Positions 14,228 to 23,099 of a stretch of 39,728 bases of DNA are shown here, one piece after another; position 1 is the first letter of the stretch, and every line of letters begins with the position of its first letter. This DNA comes from Oscillospiraceae bacterium. Lineage in GTDB: Bacteria > Bacillota > Clostridia > Oscillospirales > Oscillospiraceae. The notes beneath the pieces are model-generated. The model did no database searches, was not told the DNA's origin, and saw nothing but the letters and a program-made list of their open reading frames with translations. The DNA is taken from contig JAITFR010000090.1 of NCBI GenBank assembly GCA_031281255.1, positions 1-39,728 of the forward strand, given 5' to 3'. A program made the position numbers and the translations under genes.

Positions 14228-16558
14228 ATGAAGCTATATTTTAACCAAAAAATACCAATAATTCTCGCACTCATGATATTATTATCAACAGTTGCTGCTT
14301 GTAAAAATGATAATTATGTTGATGGAGATGATGATTACATCTTTGTGTCTGAGATAATATCGCTCACAGAATTATCAAAAACTGTGGGCGATATTAGCAA
14401 TATAGTTATTGGTGATGATATTATCTATTTTGTCGCAACAATGTATGAATATAATAATACGATGTTTCATAAAACATCAATATATTCAGCGAAATTTGAT
14501 GATCATCGTTTAATTGATGTAACTGAGTTAAAGTATTATGTTACAAACCAAATACCTAGCTATGCAGAAGGTGGCGGAGCGAATATAACTGCTATGTGCC
14601 TTGATGACAATGGATATCTATGGGTAGCTGAACAAGGAGAGTATTTTCGGTTTAACGTACCTGTCAATTTTAATGAAGATGAATATGAACTATGGGATTT
14701 TTATGAAGAACTCCCACCATTTAATACCCTGCGAAAACTAGATGCCAGTGGTGACGAGATTCTATACATTGAAGTAAATTCTTTATTTGATGATCATGAA
14801 GACAGTATATATACATTAAATAGTGATAATTTTGGCAACATATACTTAAGCACTCTTTTTTCAATAATTGTGTTTGGTGATGATGGTGAGTTCTTGTTTC
14901 GTATTAGTGAATCAGGTTTAATTCACGAACTAATAAGATTACGCACCGGTCAAATTGCATTTCGTGCAGTGGAAAATCATCTAGTTGTATTACAGTTGAT
15001 TGATATTAATGAAAAAGCTCTTGGTGAAACAATATCACTTCACCATAGTACTAGAGCTGTTTTTTCCGGTGGTGAGGATTATCTCTTTTTATTCAGCGAT
15101 AATAATAGTTTATATGGAGTTGAAACTGATATAGAAACAAAAACGTGGCTTTTTGACTGGAGTGATAATGACATATCTTCGCAAAACGTTAGTTATTTGA
15201 AACTTCTTTCGAACGAACATATCATATTAGTAACAGATACTATAGGAATAAGTGAAATTATTGTTTTATCTTTAACCTTGCCTATAAAAAATGAAGACAG
15301 AATAGTTCTTACTCTTGCTGCTGTTGCACCTACAGGCACTGCTCTGACAGATGTTATTTCACGGTTTAACAGAACAAGCCTTACACATAGAATAGAGCTT
15401 ATTGATTATTATCCTTACGATATATTTGGAAGTGCGGACACTGTGTTTCCTATAGCGCTAGAAAGACTTACACTTGATATAACAATCGGTAATGTTCCTG
15501 ATATTATGTATCTCACACAACTACCTTTTTATGAATGGGTTGATAGAGGATTGTTTGAGGATTTGTATCCATTTATAGATGAAGACCCAGATATCTCACG
15601 TAATGATTTGGTCGAAAGTGTTTTTCGCGCCCATGAAATAGACGGTAGCTTATATAGTATATTCGACAATTTTGCATTTTATACTATGGTAGGTCTTACG
15701 TCAGTTGTTGGTGAAGCACCAGGTTGGACAATGGATGAGTTTAACACCTTACTCAAAGCTAATCCACAAGCTGATAAACCTTTCGGAGCGTGGCAAAGTA
15801 AAGAAGGATTTTTAAGATTTTTTGTATCACTGAGTAAAGATGAGTATATAAATTGGGAAACAAGAACAGCACATTTTGACAGTAGTGGTTTTGCAGATTT
15901 ACTTTTACATGCTTATGCAATGGATGTTAGAAACACTGAAACCGGTTGGCATCTTCATGTAGATTTTAGCGACTGGGACTGGGTAAATAAACGTGAACGT
16001 ATTACCACAGGCAGGCAACTTGTAGATATTGCTAATTTTGAAAGATTAGCGAATATAGCACATGTATATGATCTTTTTGGTGCAGAGATTACATTTATTG
16101 GTCTACCTACTGAACAAAGAACCATAAGTACGCTTATTTCAGACGCAAGATACTTAGCAGAGGGTCATAAGTATAATAGCTTAAACCTTGCTATTACTGC
16201 AAGGTCAAAAAATAAAGATGCGGCATGGGAGTTTATCCGCACAATTATAACAGAAGATTATCAAACACAACTTCATGAGAAAGGTGGATATCTCACTTTT
16301 CCAACCAATAAAGCAGTTTTAGAATCAATACTCGTTAGGGATATGGATAATCCGTGGTTTGACCTTTCAAAAAGTGATATAGATAGAGTAATGTTTTTGA
16401 TTGATAACATTAAAGGTATGACAGGTCTTAGTGCTGCTCTTTGGAATATCATAAGTGAAGGGGCGATCGATTTTTGGAACGGTCGTACAACTCTAGATGA
16501 CACTGTGCGTATAATTCAAAGTAGGGCATCTATATATGTAGCAGAACGTGCCGGGTAG
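14228..16558 (+). CDS. Two-part lipoprotein: propeller-like N-half and solute-binding C-half
   Basis: A 776-aa secreted lipoprotein. The signal peptide ends in the lipobox VAAC (C25). Residues about 40-350 are repeated beta-rich blocks (for example IYLSTLFSIIVFGDDGEFLFRIS) resembling a sensor propeller. Residues about 360-776 resemble family 1 extracellular solute-binding proteins (LTLAAVAPTGTALTDVISRFN, later GHKYNSLNLAITARSKNKDAAWEFIRTI). No ABC permease or ATPase is adjacent. ATG 14228 is chosen because GGAG lies 6 nt upstream; the in-frame ATG at 14216 overlaps that site. It is transcribed divergently from agrB across shared LytTR-type repeats, so quorum control is inferred. Ligand unknown. 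Confidence 0.8.
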   Translation: MKLYFNQKIPIILALMILLSTVAACKNDNYVDGDDDYIFVSEIISLTELSKTVGDISNIVIGDDIIYFVATMYEYNNTMFHKTSIYSAKFDDHRLIDVTELKYYVTNQIPSYAEGGGANITAMCLDDNGYLWVAEQGEYFRFNVPVNFNEDEYELWDFYEELPPFNTLRKLDASGDEILYIEVNSLFDDHEDSIYTLNSDNFGNIYLSTLFSIIVFGDDGEFLFRISESGLIHELIRLRTGQIAFRAVENHLVVLQLIDINEKALGETISLHHSTRAVFSGGEDYLFLFSDNNSLYGVETDIETKTWLFDWSDNDISSQNVSYLKLLSNEHIILVTDTIGISEIIVLSLTLPIKNEDRIVLTLAAVAPTGTALTDVISRFNRTSLTHRIELIDYYPYDIFGSADTVFPIALERLTLDITIGNVPDIMYLTQLPFYEWVDRGLFEDLYPFIDEDPDISRNDLVESVFRAHEIDGSLYSIFDNFAFYTMVGLTSVVGEAPGWTMDEFNTLLKANPQADKPFGAWQSKEGFLRFFVSLSKDEYINWETRTAHFDSSGFADLLLHAYAMDVRNTETGWHLHVDFSDWDWVNKRERITTGRQLVDIANFERLANIAHVYDLFGAEITFIGLPTEQRTISTLISDARYLAEGHKYNSLNLAITARSKNKDAAWEFIRTIITEDYQTQLHEKGGYLTFPTNKAVLESILVRDMDNPWFDLSKSDIDRVMFLIDNIKGMTGLSAALWNIISEGAIDFWNGRTTLDDTVRIIQSRASIYVAERAG

Positions 16559-16572
16559 ATTCTACTCGCCCC

Positions 16573-17166
16573 TCAACACAATTGACTCCTCAGCATCCTC
16601 AAACAATCATTTACTTCCTTCATTGTGTCCTCTATAGATATAGAGTCGGTCCAACTGTATACAATACCTTCAGTATACTTTTCTACCAAAGACACAACAT
16701 TTTGTGGGTTTACTCCACTTTTAAACAGGCTTTCCTCACCAACTGCAAGCTCAACTTTTGCGTGCATATCTGTAGCTATTGCAAGCAGGCGCTCAACATC
16801 AGGTGCTACCTCAGGGTCGTCCTCTTTGTAAACACTTTCCATAAAAATGCTCATTGCAGGATAGCGTTTTTTCATAGCAAGTCTAAAAGCAACAGTAATT
16901 GATACTCTATCAAAGAAGTCCTTATTAAGGGTTTCTCTGTTTTCCTGCGCTTCTGTCATAACAATTTTGCCTGTGTAGTAAACCAGATATGAGTACAAAC
17001 CCATTTTGTTGTTAAAATAGTGAAAGATTAAGGCTTTAGAAATACCTGCCATTGAAGCAATCTCACTAATATATGCTTTTTTATACCCAACCTCGCCAAA
17101 TAAAGTCATTGCTGCCGTAACAATACGGTTTTGCTTTTCTTGCGGTAATGATAAAAACTTTCGCAT
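16573..17166 (-). CDS. TetR/AcrR family transcriptional regulator
   Basis: A 197-aa regulator. The TetR-type helix-turn-helix is at about residues 8-55 (RIVTAAMTLFGEVGYKKAYISEIASMAGISKALIFHYFNNK condensed: AAMTLFGEVGYKK, then IAxxAGISKALIFHYF). It is followed by an all-helical ligand domain that I cannot assign to a subfamily. Ligand and targets are unknown. A 9-bp inverted repeat lies 33-57 nt upstream and could be its own operator. It is convergent with the lipoprotein gene (14-nt gap) and lies 57 nt downstream of the amidase gene on the same strand. Confidence 0.88.
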   Translation of the reverse strand: MRKFLSLPQEKQNRIVTAAMTLFGEVGYKKAYISEIASMAGISKALIFHYFNNKMGLYSYLVYYTGKIVMTEAQENRETLNKDFFDRVSITVAFRLAMKKRYPAMSIFMESVYKEDDPEVAPDVERLLAIATDMHAKVELAVGEESLFKSGVNPQNVVSLVEKYTEGIVYSWTDSISIEDTMKEVNDCLRMLRSQLC

Positions 17167-17198
17167 ATTATATCCATTCCTTTCACTTCACATAACTA

Positions 17199-17223
17199 TG
17201 TATGATCCATAACCGATCATACA
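17199..17223. promoter_or_regulatory. Palindrome upstream of tetR, possible operator
   Basis: TGTATGATC (17199-17207) and GATCATACA (17215-17223) are perfect 9-bp inverted arms around 7 nt. The site lies 33 nt before the tetR ATG and directly abuts the amidase stop codon. There is no U-run, so an operator for TetR autoregulation is more likely than a terminator (inference). Confidence 0.45.
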
Positions 17224-19278
17224 CTATCTGCGTATCCAATGCTTTGTACATATTTGCCCAAACTCCGGTGAACTCGTAAATCCATAGAAAACTTCTTCAC
17301 GTGTCATACCATTTTCTAATCTTGTAATCCAACTGGTTCGACCATAAGAGTCGTATTTTCTCCCAAGTAAAGCTCTATACAACATTTCTACAAAACCTTC
17401 ATCAGTTAGGTTTTTATTATTCATTTCAACACTAAATACGAACCCATGAGCAATAGATGTACCCGTTGCTCCATTTATTAGTCTGGTAACCCAAGTATCA
17501 AGCCCATAACTATCCGGGTCTCTTAATAATGCTTCTGTATATAAACGCCTTACAAAAGGTTCTACCTCTGCACGAGATGGTTGATAAAATGTATTAGAGT
17601 TAACCGATGCGGTAAATGAACCTGCTGATATATTGTATTCGCTGCTAATCCTATTAAACTCAGCAGAATTAGCAAACCCGGCAAATACCACTTCACGTGG
17701 TGTCCAGGAGTTTAATAATGACAACCAGTGTGCTCTACCATTTTCATCCGGCTTACGATTTAACATAACAGAATATAATGTGTCAACAAATGCTTCATTT
17801 GTAAGGTTTCGTTGTTTAAACTCATTACTGAAGAAAAAACCGTGTGCAACGCTAGCTCCTGTTCCACCACCTGACCTTAGTGAGTTTGCCCAAGAATGCA
17901 AGCCGACATCATCATGTCTACGTCCAAGCGCAGTATCATACAAACGCATAACAAACTGCCCAATCTGAGTTGTATCTATACGTGTTAAAGAAACACTTGC
18001 AGCAGTATCTGTTAATCCAATATAAACAGAACCATGTTCACGAAAATATACATTACCTGCTTGAACTATATAACTATGATTGCTTTCTCCGGGTAACATA
18101 ATAGATACATCACCATTAGCATTTGTAACCAGTGTTTGACCATTGATATGCACAGTAGCTCCACTTATTGGTGTACCATTAAAACTCACATTCTTAGTAA
18201 AAAGTTGTGGGGGTGGTACCGGTCGTGGGATAAAGAATAGTGGTAAGGCGTCAAAATACGAAATTATCGAGCTAACATACGCATCAGCCAGCATACTTAT
18301 ATATGTATCATTCATAAGCAAGCTTCGATCAGTAGCATTTGTGTGAAATCCATTTTCAACTAAAACTGCCGGTATATTTATTTCACGGATTATAAACAAG
18401 TTTTCCGGGCGTAATCCATTACCACGTCTTGGGATGTTTTGACCATTAAGAGAGACATTATGTATATGATTTAATATAATATCACCCAGATTTCTGCTCT
18501 CCGTAGAAAATGAATAGTTAGGCCAGTATGTGCGTGTATTTAAAAACTCACTTGGTGATATATAGTAGGCTTCCGCTCCGCGTACACCACCGTCAGACCC
18601 TGATGCTGTTGCATTAGAGTGTAGAGAAATCAGCATGTAGTTATTGCGTATTAATGGATGGTTTTGATACTCAAACACACGTTGCAAACTAGGATGTATA
18701 ACTCTTGAAGCAGAAAATGGATAGTTTAAATATGTTCTGGCATCTGTTTCAGGATTTTGATAAACACGATCCATAATACCAATCAACTCATTAATTTCTG
18801 AAATTTGTGCAGATGTGTGAGTGTTGTTTGGCATATCTCTTATGTTTTCTAATGTTGTTCTGTTTACCCATGCACTACGTGATTGCAGTGTTATATTATG
18901 GTTTATACCATTATAACGAGTGTTATGTACTTTTGCTCCGAGTGCCTCCAGCCGAGATTTAATCTCTGTTGCCAGGTGATACATTCTTACGTGTTCAACA
19001 TAGTTTCCTGAACCCGGGCTGGTTGCCGGTCCATGTCCCGGATCTAAGAAAATCACTCTGCCTGCCAATACTCCTGTTGAAGCTACAGTAAATCCGTCAG
19101 ATGATGCAGCGTTAACATCATTTGTTTCAGTTTCCGGTGGTCCCTCATCTTCATATTCTGATGGAAAATCAATATAATCATCTTCGGATTCAGTAGCATT
19201 TATAGAAAAAATACCACCGCAAATAGACGTAAAAATAGCTATTATCAATAAAAATACAATTAACTTTTTAAATCTCAT
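17224..19278 (-). CDS. Secreted N-acetylmuramoyl-L-alanine amidase with DUF4214 repeats
   Basis: A 684-aa secreted cell-wall hydrolase. An N-terminal signal or anchor helix (about 5-27) is followed by an acidic linker and an Amidase_3 zinc domain (about 74-345). That domain has LDPGHG (H82), YVEHVRMYHL (E95), LISLHSNA and the C-terminal VENGFHTN. A beta domain of carboxypeptidase-regulatory type follows (about 365-435: ATVHINGQTLVTNANGDV). Two DUF4214 units come last (about 440-560 and 575-680), each with FVxRLYxxxLxRxxD, HGFxFSxE and REVVFxGFxxSxEF blocks. DUF4214 is common on extracellular proteins; its role is unclear. GGTGA precedes the ATG. It is 27 nt downstream of htpG; a TATAAT 8 nt before the ATG could give it its own promoter. 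Confidence 0.9.
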   Translation of the reverse strand: MRFKKLIVFLLIIAIFTSICGGIFSINATESEDDYIDFPSEYEDEGPPETETNDVNAASSDGFTVASTGVLAGRVIFLDPGHGPATSPGSGNYVEHVRMYHLATEIKSRLEALGAKVHNTRYNGINHNITLQSRSAWVNRTTLENIRDMPNNTHTSAQISEINELIGIMDRVYQNPETDARTYLNYPFSASRVIHPSLQRVFEYQNHPLIRNNYMLISLHSNATASGSDGGVRGAEAYYISPSEFLNTRTYWPNYSFSTESRNLGDIILNHIHNVSLNGQNIPRRGNGLRPENLFIIREINIPAVLVENGFHTNATDRSLLMNDTYISMLADAYVSSIISYFDALPLFFIPRPVPPPQLFTKNVSFNGTPISGATVHINGQTLVTNANGDVSIMLPGESNHSYIVQAGNVYFREHGSVYIGLTDTAASVSLTRIDTTQIGQFVMRLYDTALGRRHDDVGLHSWANSLRSGGGTGASVAHGFFFSNEFKQRNLTNEAFVDTLYSVMLNRKPDENGRAHWLSLLNSWTPREVVFAGFANSAEFNRISSEYNISAGSFTASVNSNTFYQPSRAEVEPFVRRLYTEALLRDPDSYGLDTWVTRLINGATGTSIAHGFVFSVEMNNKNLTDEGFVEMLYRALLGRKYDSYGRTSWITRLENGMTREEVFYGFTSSPEFGQICTKHWIRR

Positions 19279-19305
19279 ATATCACCATTATATTTTATAC
19301 TTTAG

Positions 19306-21258
19306 TTAGAATACTAATTTACTTACTAATTCTGAAAACTCAGCCGGGTCTTCAAGAGGAACTCCGGCAGTAAGTAATGCTTGTCCATACAGTAGTTTTG
19401 AAAAATCCTTTGCTTTATCTTTATCATTTGCAAACGCATCATGTAGTGCTGCAAATGATGGATGCTCTGCATTTAACTCAAGTACTCTTTCTGCTTGCAT
19501 TTCGCCAAACATTCCAACGCCTTGTTGAGCTTGCATAGACTTAAAGTAACGTTCCATCTCCAAAGTTATCTCACCTTGTGTAGTAAGACATACAGGATGC
19601 GATTTTAGCTTTCCTGAAAGACGTACAGCGGCAACTTTTCCGTCAAGAGATTCTTTTACAAAATCAAGTAAATCTTTATTATCAGTTTCTTGTTGTTCAA
19701 TTTCTTTTTTCTCTTCTTCATTTTCATAGCCAAGATCACTATCATTTACCGAACGGAACTCTTTTTCTTCAAACTTACCAAGTACCTTAACAACAAACTC
19801 ATCAATATCGTCAGTGAGATATAGTATCTCATAACCTTTATCACGTACTTGTTCAGCTTGTGGCAGTTTGTCGAGTAATGAAATACTCTCACCACTTGCA
19901 AAGTAAATATACTTTTGTTCTTCGGGCATATTTTTTACATATTCATCAAGAGGAATTGGTTTTTCTGCTTTTGATGAATAAAACATGATAAGGTCAGCTA
20001 ATAAATCACGGTTCATACCGTAACCATTTGCAATTCCGTACTTTAACTGTATACCAAAGGCTTTGTAGAAAGTCTCATACTTTTCAATATCATCGTCCAT
20101 CAGTTTTTTTAGCTCTGCTTTAATTTTCTTTTCGATATTTGTAGATATTACTTTTAATTGTCGGTCATGTTGAAGTAACTCACGGGATATATTTAATGAG
20201 AAATCTTGCGAATCCACAACTCCACGTACAAATCTAAAATGTTCAGACAATATATCAGAGCAATGCTCCATAATCATAATACCTGATGAATATAACTGTA
20301 ATCCTGCTTTAAACTCTCGTGTAAAATAATCATACGGTGCAACTGAAGGAATAAAGAGCATTGCATTATAACTGACTAAACCCTCTGCAGACACTCTAAT
20401 TACTGCCACAGGGTCAGCTTGGTCTACAAACTTTTCTTTATAGAACTCGGCACATTCATCATCAGAAACATCACTCTTTGGACGTTGCCATATCGGTACA
20501 CGACTATTAATAATCTCTGTTTCAATATAGTCTTCCCACTCTTTTTTGTTGTTTCCATCTTTATCTTTTTCATCAGTTTCAATTTGCCGGCTTTTTGTAA
20601 CATCCATTTTTATAGGCCAACGAACATAGTCAGAATATTTTCTGACAAGGTTTGTTAGTGTGTATTCTTCAAGGTATTTTGAGTATTTCTCATCATCTGT
20701 ATCTTCTTTAATTTCTATAATAATTTCAGTTCCCGGTGTGTCTTTTTTACATGCTGTTATTGAGTAACCGTCAGCACCTGAGGAAACCCACTTACTTGCA
20801 TTATTTTCACCGTCACCACTATCACCGTATGCACGAGAAATAACGGTAACTTTTGCAGCAACCATAAATGCTGAATAAAATCCAACACCAAACTGCCCGA
20901 TTATATCCAAGTCTGTTGCATTGCCTTCAGTACTTTCGTCCATTTCCTTCTTAAACTGTAATGAGCCACTTCTGGCTATAACACCTAAGTTTGATTCTAA
21001 TTCGGATGCTGTCATACCAACACCATTATCGCTAATAGTAAGAGTTTTTTTATCTTTGTCAGCAACTATACTGATTTCAAAATCTTCACGGGTAAGACCA
21101 ACCTTATCGTCAGTTAGTGCTATGTAGCATAGTTTATCAATAGCATCTGATGCATTAGAGATTAATTCTCTAAGAAAAATCTCTTTGTGTGTGTAGATTG
21201 AGTTAATCATTAACTCCAATAAACGTTTTGATTCCGATTTAAATTGTCTTTTTGCCAT
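19306..21258 (-). CDS. htpG: Molecular chaperone HtpG (Hsp90)
   Basis: Cytosolic ATP-dependent chaperone of the Hsp90 family. The GHKL ATPase N-domain shows the canonical motifs: ELISNASDAIDK (near residues 35-46), DNGVGM, and IGQFGVGFYSAFMV. The middle domain carries SRELLQHDRQLKVI with the catalytic Arg. The C-terminal dimerisation domain runs to residue 650. The length is slightly above the usual 610-640 because of a charged acidic insert (EENEEEKKEIEQQETDNKD region, about residue 515). GGAAGGA is about 10 nt before the ATG. Heptamer repeats occupy the upstream gap, and no CIRCE element is visible. Confidence 0.97.
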   Translation of the reverse strand: MAKRQFKSESKRLLELMINSIYTHKEIFLRELISNASDAIDKLCYIALTDDKVGLTREDFEISIVADKDKKTLTISDNGVGMTASELESNLGVIARSGSLQFKKEMDESTEGNATDLDIIGQFGVGFYSAFMVAAKVTVISRAYGDSGDGENNASKWVSSGADGYSITACKKDTPGTEIIIEIKEDTDDEKYSKYLEEYTLTNLVRKYSDYVRWPIKMDVTKSRQIETDEKDKDGNNKKEWEDYIETEIINSRVPIWQRPKSDVSDDECAEFYKEKFVDQADPVAVIRVSAEGLVSYNAMLFIPSVAPYDYFTREFKAGLQLYSSGIMIMEHCSDILSEHFRFVRGVVDSQDFSLNISRELLQHDRQLKVISTNIEKKIKAELKKLMDDDIEKYETFYKAFGIQLKYGIANGYGMNRDLLADLIMFYSSKAEKPIPLDEYVKNMPEEQKYIYFASGESISLLDKLPQAEQVRDKGYEILYLTDDIDEFVVKVLGKFEEKEFRSVNDSDLGYENEEEKKEIEQQETDNKDLLDFVKESLDGKVAAVRLSGKLKSHPVCLTTQGEITLEMERYFKSMQAQQGVGMFGEMQAERVLELNAEHPSFAALHDAFANDKDKAKDFSKLLYGQALLTAGVPLEDPAEFSELVSKLVF

Positions 21259-21282
21259 TTGTTGTAATTCCTTCCATTTCTT

Positions 21283-21340
21283 AATTATGAATTATGCATT
21301 ATGCATTTTCTCTACTCCCTACTCCCTATTCCCTACTCCC
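21283..21340. repeat. Tandem heptamer arrays between mreB and htpG
   Basis: Units AATTATG, AATTATG, CATTATG, CATTTTC (21283-21310) are followed by TACTCCC, TACTCCC, TATTCCC, TACTCCC (21313-21340), all with period 7. The second family equals the arrays at 3247-3309 and, inverted, 2575-2602. The A/T-rich family pairs with it here as it does at 2614-2648. Confidence 0.85.
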
Positions 21341-21346
21341 TAAGTA

Positions 21347-22375
21347 CTACATTCTCATTTGTTTTTTACGTGCCAGGTTTATGGTTCCTTCGTTCATATC
21401 TCCAACCCAGTTGAGGGCTTTTCCTAAACCATTTGCCACACACAAATCAGCATCATCAGCTATATATGTAGCAATATGAGTACGATTTGATATAAGTTTA
21501 TCAAAACCCCAAAGCTGGCTATTCCCACCTGTTAGTATTATTCCATTTTCTGATATATCTGCAACAAGCTCCGGAGATGTTATTTCAAGAACATCATAAA
21601 CTGCTTCAACTATACGCTCAGTTATTTCACCAAATGCCTCTAAAATATCATCTGAACTTACAGCTATAACACGTGGTAGACCGGTCAGCAAACAGCGGCC
21701 TTTAACTTCAACAGCAACTGTTTCCGGACGATTCCATACACAACCAATACTTTTTTTGAGTTCTTCCGCTGTGTTTTCACCAACAAAAACATTGTGTGTA
21801 CGTTTAATATATTTTACAAGTTCACGATCAAATGCCTCTCCGCCTATTTTTAGAGAAACCGACTCGACAACTCCTGATAAAGAGAGTACTGCTATATCTA
21901 TAGTTCCTCCACCAATATCAATAACCATATGTCCATCCGGTCTTGCAACATCCAGCCCCGCTCCTATAGCTGCTGCAAGTGGTGCTTCCATAAGATAAAC
22001 CTTTCTTGCTCCTGCTGCTACGCCAGCATCAATAACTGCACGCTCTTCAACCTCTGTTATGCTTGATGGTACTGATATTATTATTCTGGGTTTTATCATA
22101 GAGAAAGAAAGTGCTTTACGGACAAACTCTTTGAGCATACGTTCTGTCATATCATAGTCCGATATTGCACCTTCATGCATTGGTCGTATAGCTACAATAT
22201 TACCCGGTGTTCGACCAAGCATTCTTTGTGCAGCCATACCTACATTTAGTAAACGTCCGGTGTTTCTATCCATTGCAACAACAGCCGGTTCACGCATTAT
22301 TACGCCTTTACCGCGTGTTGAAAGTAAAACAGAAGTTGTACCAAGATCAATTCCAATATCTCTACCTAGTACCAT
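21347..22375 (-). CDS. mreB: MreB/Mbl-like actin homologue
   Basis: A bacterial actin that organises lateral wall synthesis. At 342 aa it has the full actin fold. The phosphate-1 motif GIDLGTTSVLL is at about residues 7-17. RPMHEGAISDYDMTE and MVIDIGGGTIDIAVLSL (phosphate 2) are MreB signatures, and ILTGGNSQLWGFD is the adenosine motif. Other MreB marks are MLGRTPGNI and MEAPLAAAIGAG. AGGAG precedes the ATG within the end of comF. The comF stop and the mreB start are adjacent (TAAATG). It is the last gene of the recJ operon. It lies apart from mreC/mreD, so Mbl or MreBH paralogues are possible. Confidence 0.9.
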   Translation of the reverse strand: MVLGRDIGIDLGTTSVLLSTRGKGVIMREPAVVAMDRNTGRLLNVGMAAQRMLGRTPGNIVAIRPMHEGAISDYDMTERMLKEFVRKALSFSMIKPRIIISVPSSITEVEERAVIDAGVAAGARKVYLMEAPLAAAIGAGLDVARPDGHMVIDIGGGTIDIAVLSLSGVVESVSLKIGGEAFDRELVKYIKRTHNVFVGENTAEELKKSIGCVWNRPETVAVEVKGRCLLTGLPRVIAVSSDDILEAFGEITERIVEAVYDVLEITSPELVADISENGIILTGGNSQLWGFDKLISNRTHIATYIADDADLCVANGLGKALNWVGDMNEGTINLARKKQMRM

Positions 22376-23038
22376 TTATTCTCCTCGTGCAAGAGCTGCA
22401 CATAATACATTTTTTGCACCGCCAGACAACAAAACTCTAGCACATTCATCTAGTGTTGAACAAGTTGTTACAATATCATCAATCAAAAGTATTCGTTTAT
22501 CTCTAATGATTTCTCGGTCAACTACTGAAAAAGCTCCACTAATATTTGCACTCCGTTCAGCTCTATCTCCTAGTTCAGATTGAGCTCTTACATTATTGGG
22601 TTTTTTTAGTGTTTCTATTGCAACATCGTCTAATCTTAATGCAGTTGCGAGTGCTAATAACATAGCCTGGTCATATCCGCGTTTACGTTTGCGTTTCTCA
22701 TTAAGAGGTACCCATGATATTAAATCATATTCTACATCGGGGCAAGCACTTATACAATCAGCAAGTATTTCTCCATATATTTCTACGTATTGTGTTGCAC
22801 CTCTAAACTTATACCGTAAAATCGATTTTCTTACAACTTCTTTATAATACAACGGAGAGATGCAAAAGTCAAAGATTTCTCCTTTTTGTTGTCCATAATT
22901 TGTTGTGTAGGGCAACATTTCTGTGCATTTATCACATAAATCATCACCACTTTTATTTAAAACCCTACCACAAAAAACACATTTTGGAGGAAAAAGAAGG
23001 TCAAGTAAAAATGTTAAAAGTTTCATAAAAATTACCAT
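22376..23038 (-). CDS. comF: ComF family phosphoribosyltransferase-like protein
   Basis: A homologue of the competence protein ComFC, which assists single-stranded DNA handling during uptake. The N-terminal zinc finger has CVFC and CDKC pairs (about residues 20-42). The C-terminal PRTase-type domain has the ILLIDDIVTTCSTLDECARVL signature near residues 175-195. SWVPLNEKRKRKRGYDQAMLLA and LKKPNNVRAQSELGDRAERSAN are also typical. An internal ATG at 23026 is the alternative start; the outer ATG has a modest GAGAG site 6 nt upstream. It sits downstream of recD2 with the hairpin repeat between them, and upstream of mreB. Confidence 0.87.
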   Translation of the reverse strand: MVIFMKLLTFLLDLLFPPKCVFCGRVLNKSGDDLCDKCTEMLPYTTNYGQQKGEIFDFCISPLYYKEVVRKSILRYKFRGATQYVEIYGEILADCISACPDVEYDLISWVPLNEKRKRKRGYDQAMLLALATALRLDDVAIETLKKPNNVRAQSELGDRAERSANISGAFSVVDREIIRDKRILLIDDIVTTCSTLDECARVLLSGGAKNVLCAALARGE

Positions 23039-23050
23039 TTAGAACTCTCA

Positions 23051-23099
23051 TGCCCTCTTTAGTAAAGAGGGTGCCGTCCGCAGACGGCGGGTGATTTGT
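23051..23099. repeat. Dispersed intergenic hairpin repeat, copy 2
   Basis: Two hairpins in a row: CCCTCTTT-AGT-AAAGAGGG (23053-23071) and GCCGTC-CGCA-GACGGC (23073-23088), then GGGTGATTTGT. The first hairpin and the tail equal those at 2682-2700 and 2734-2745. It ends exactly at the recD2 stop codon and lies within the recD2-comF gap. It may stabilise or attenuate the operon mRNA (inference). Confidence 0.8.
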
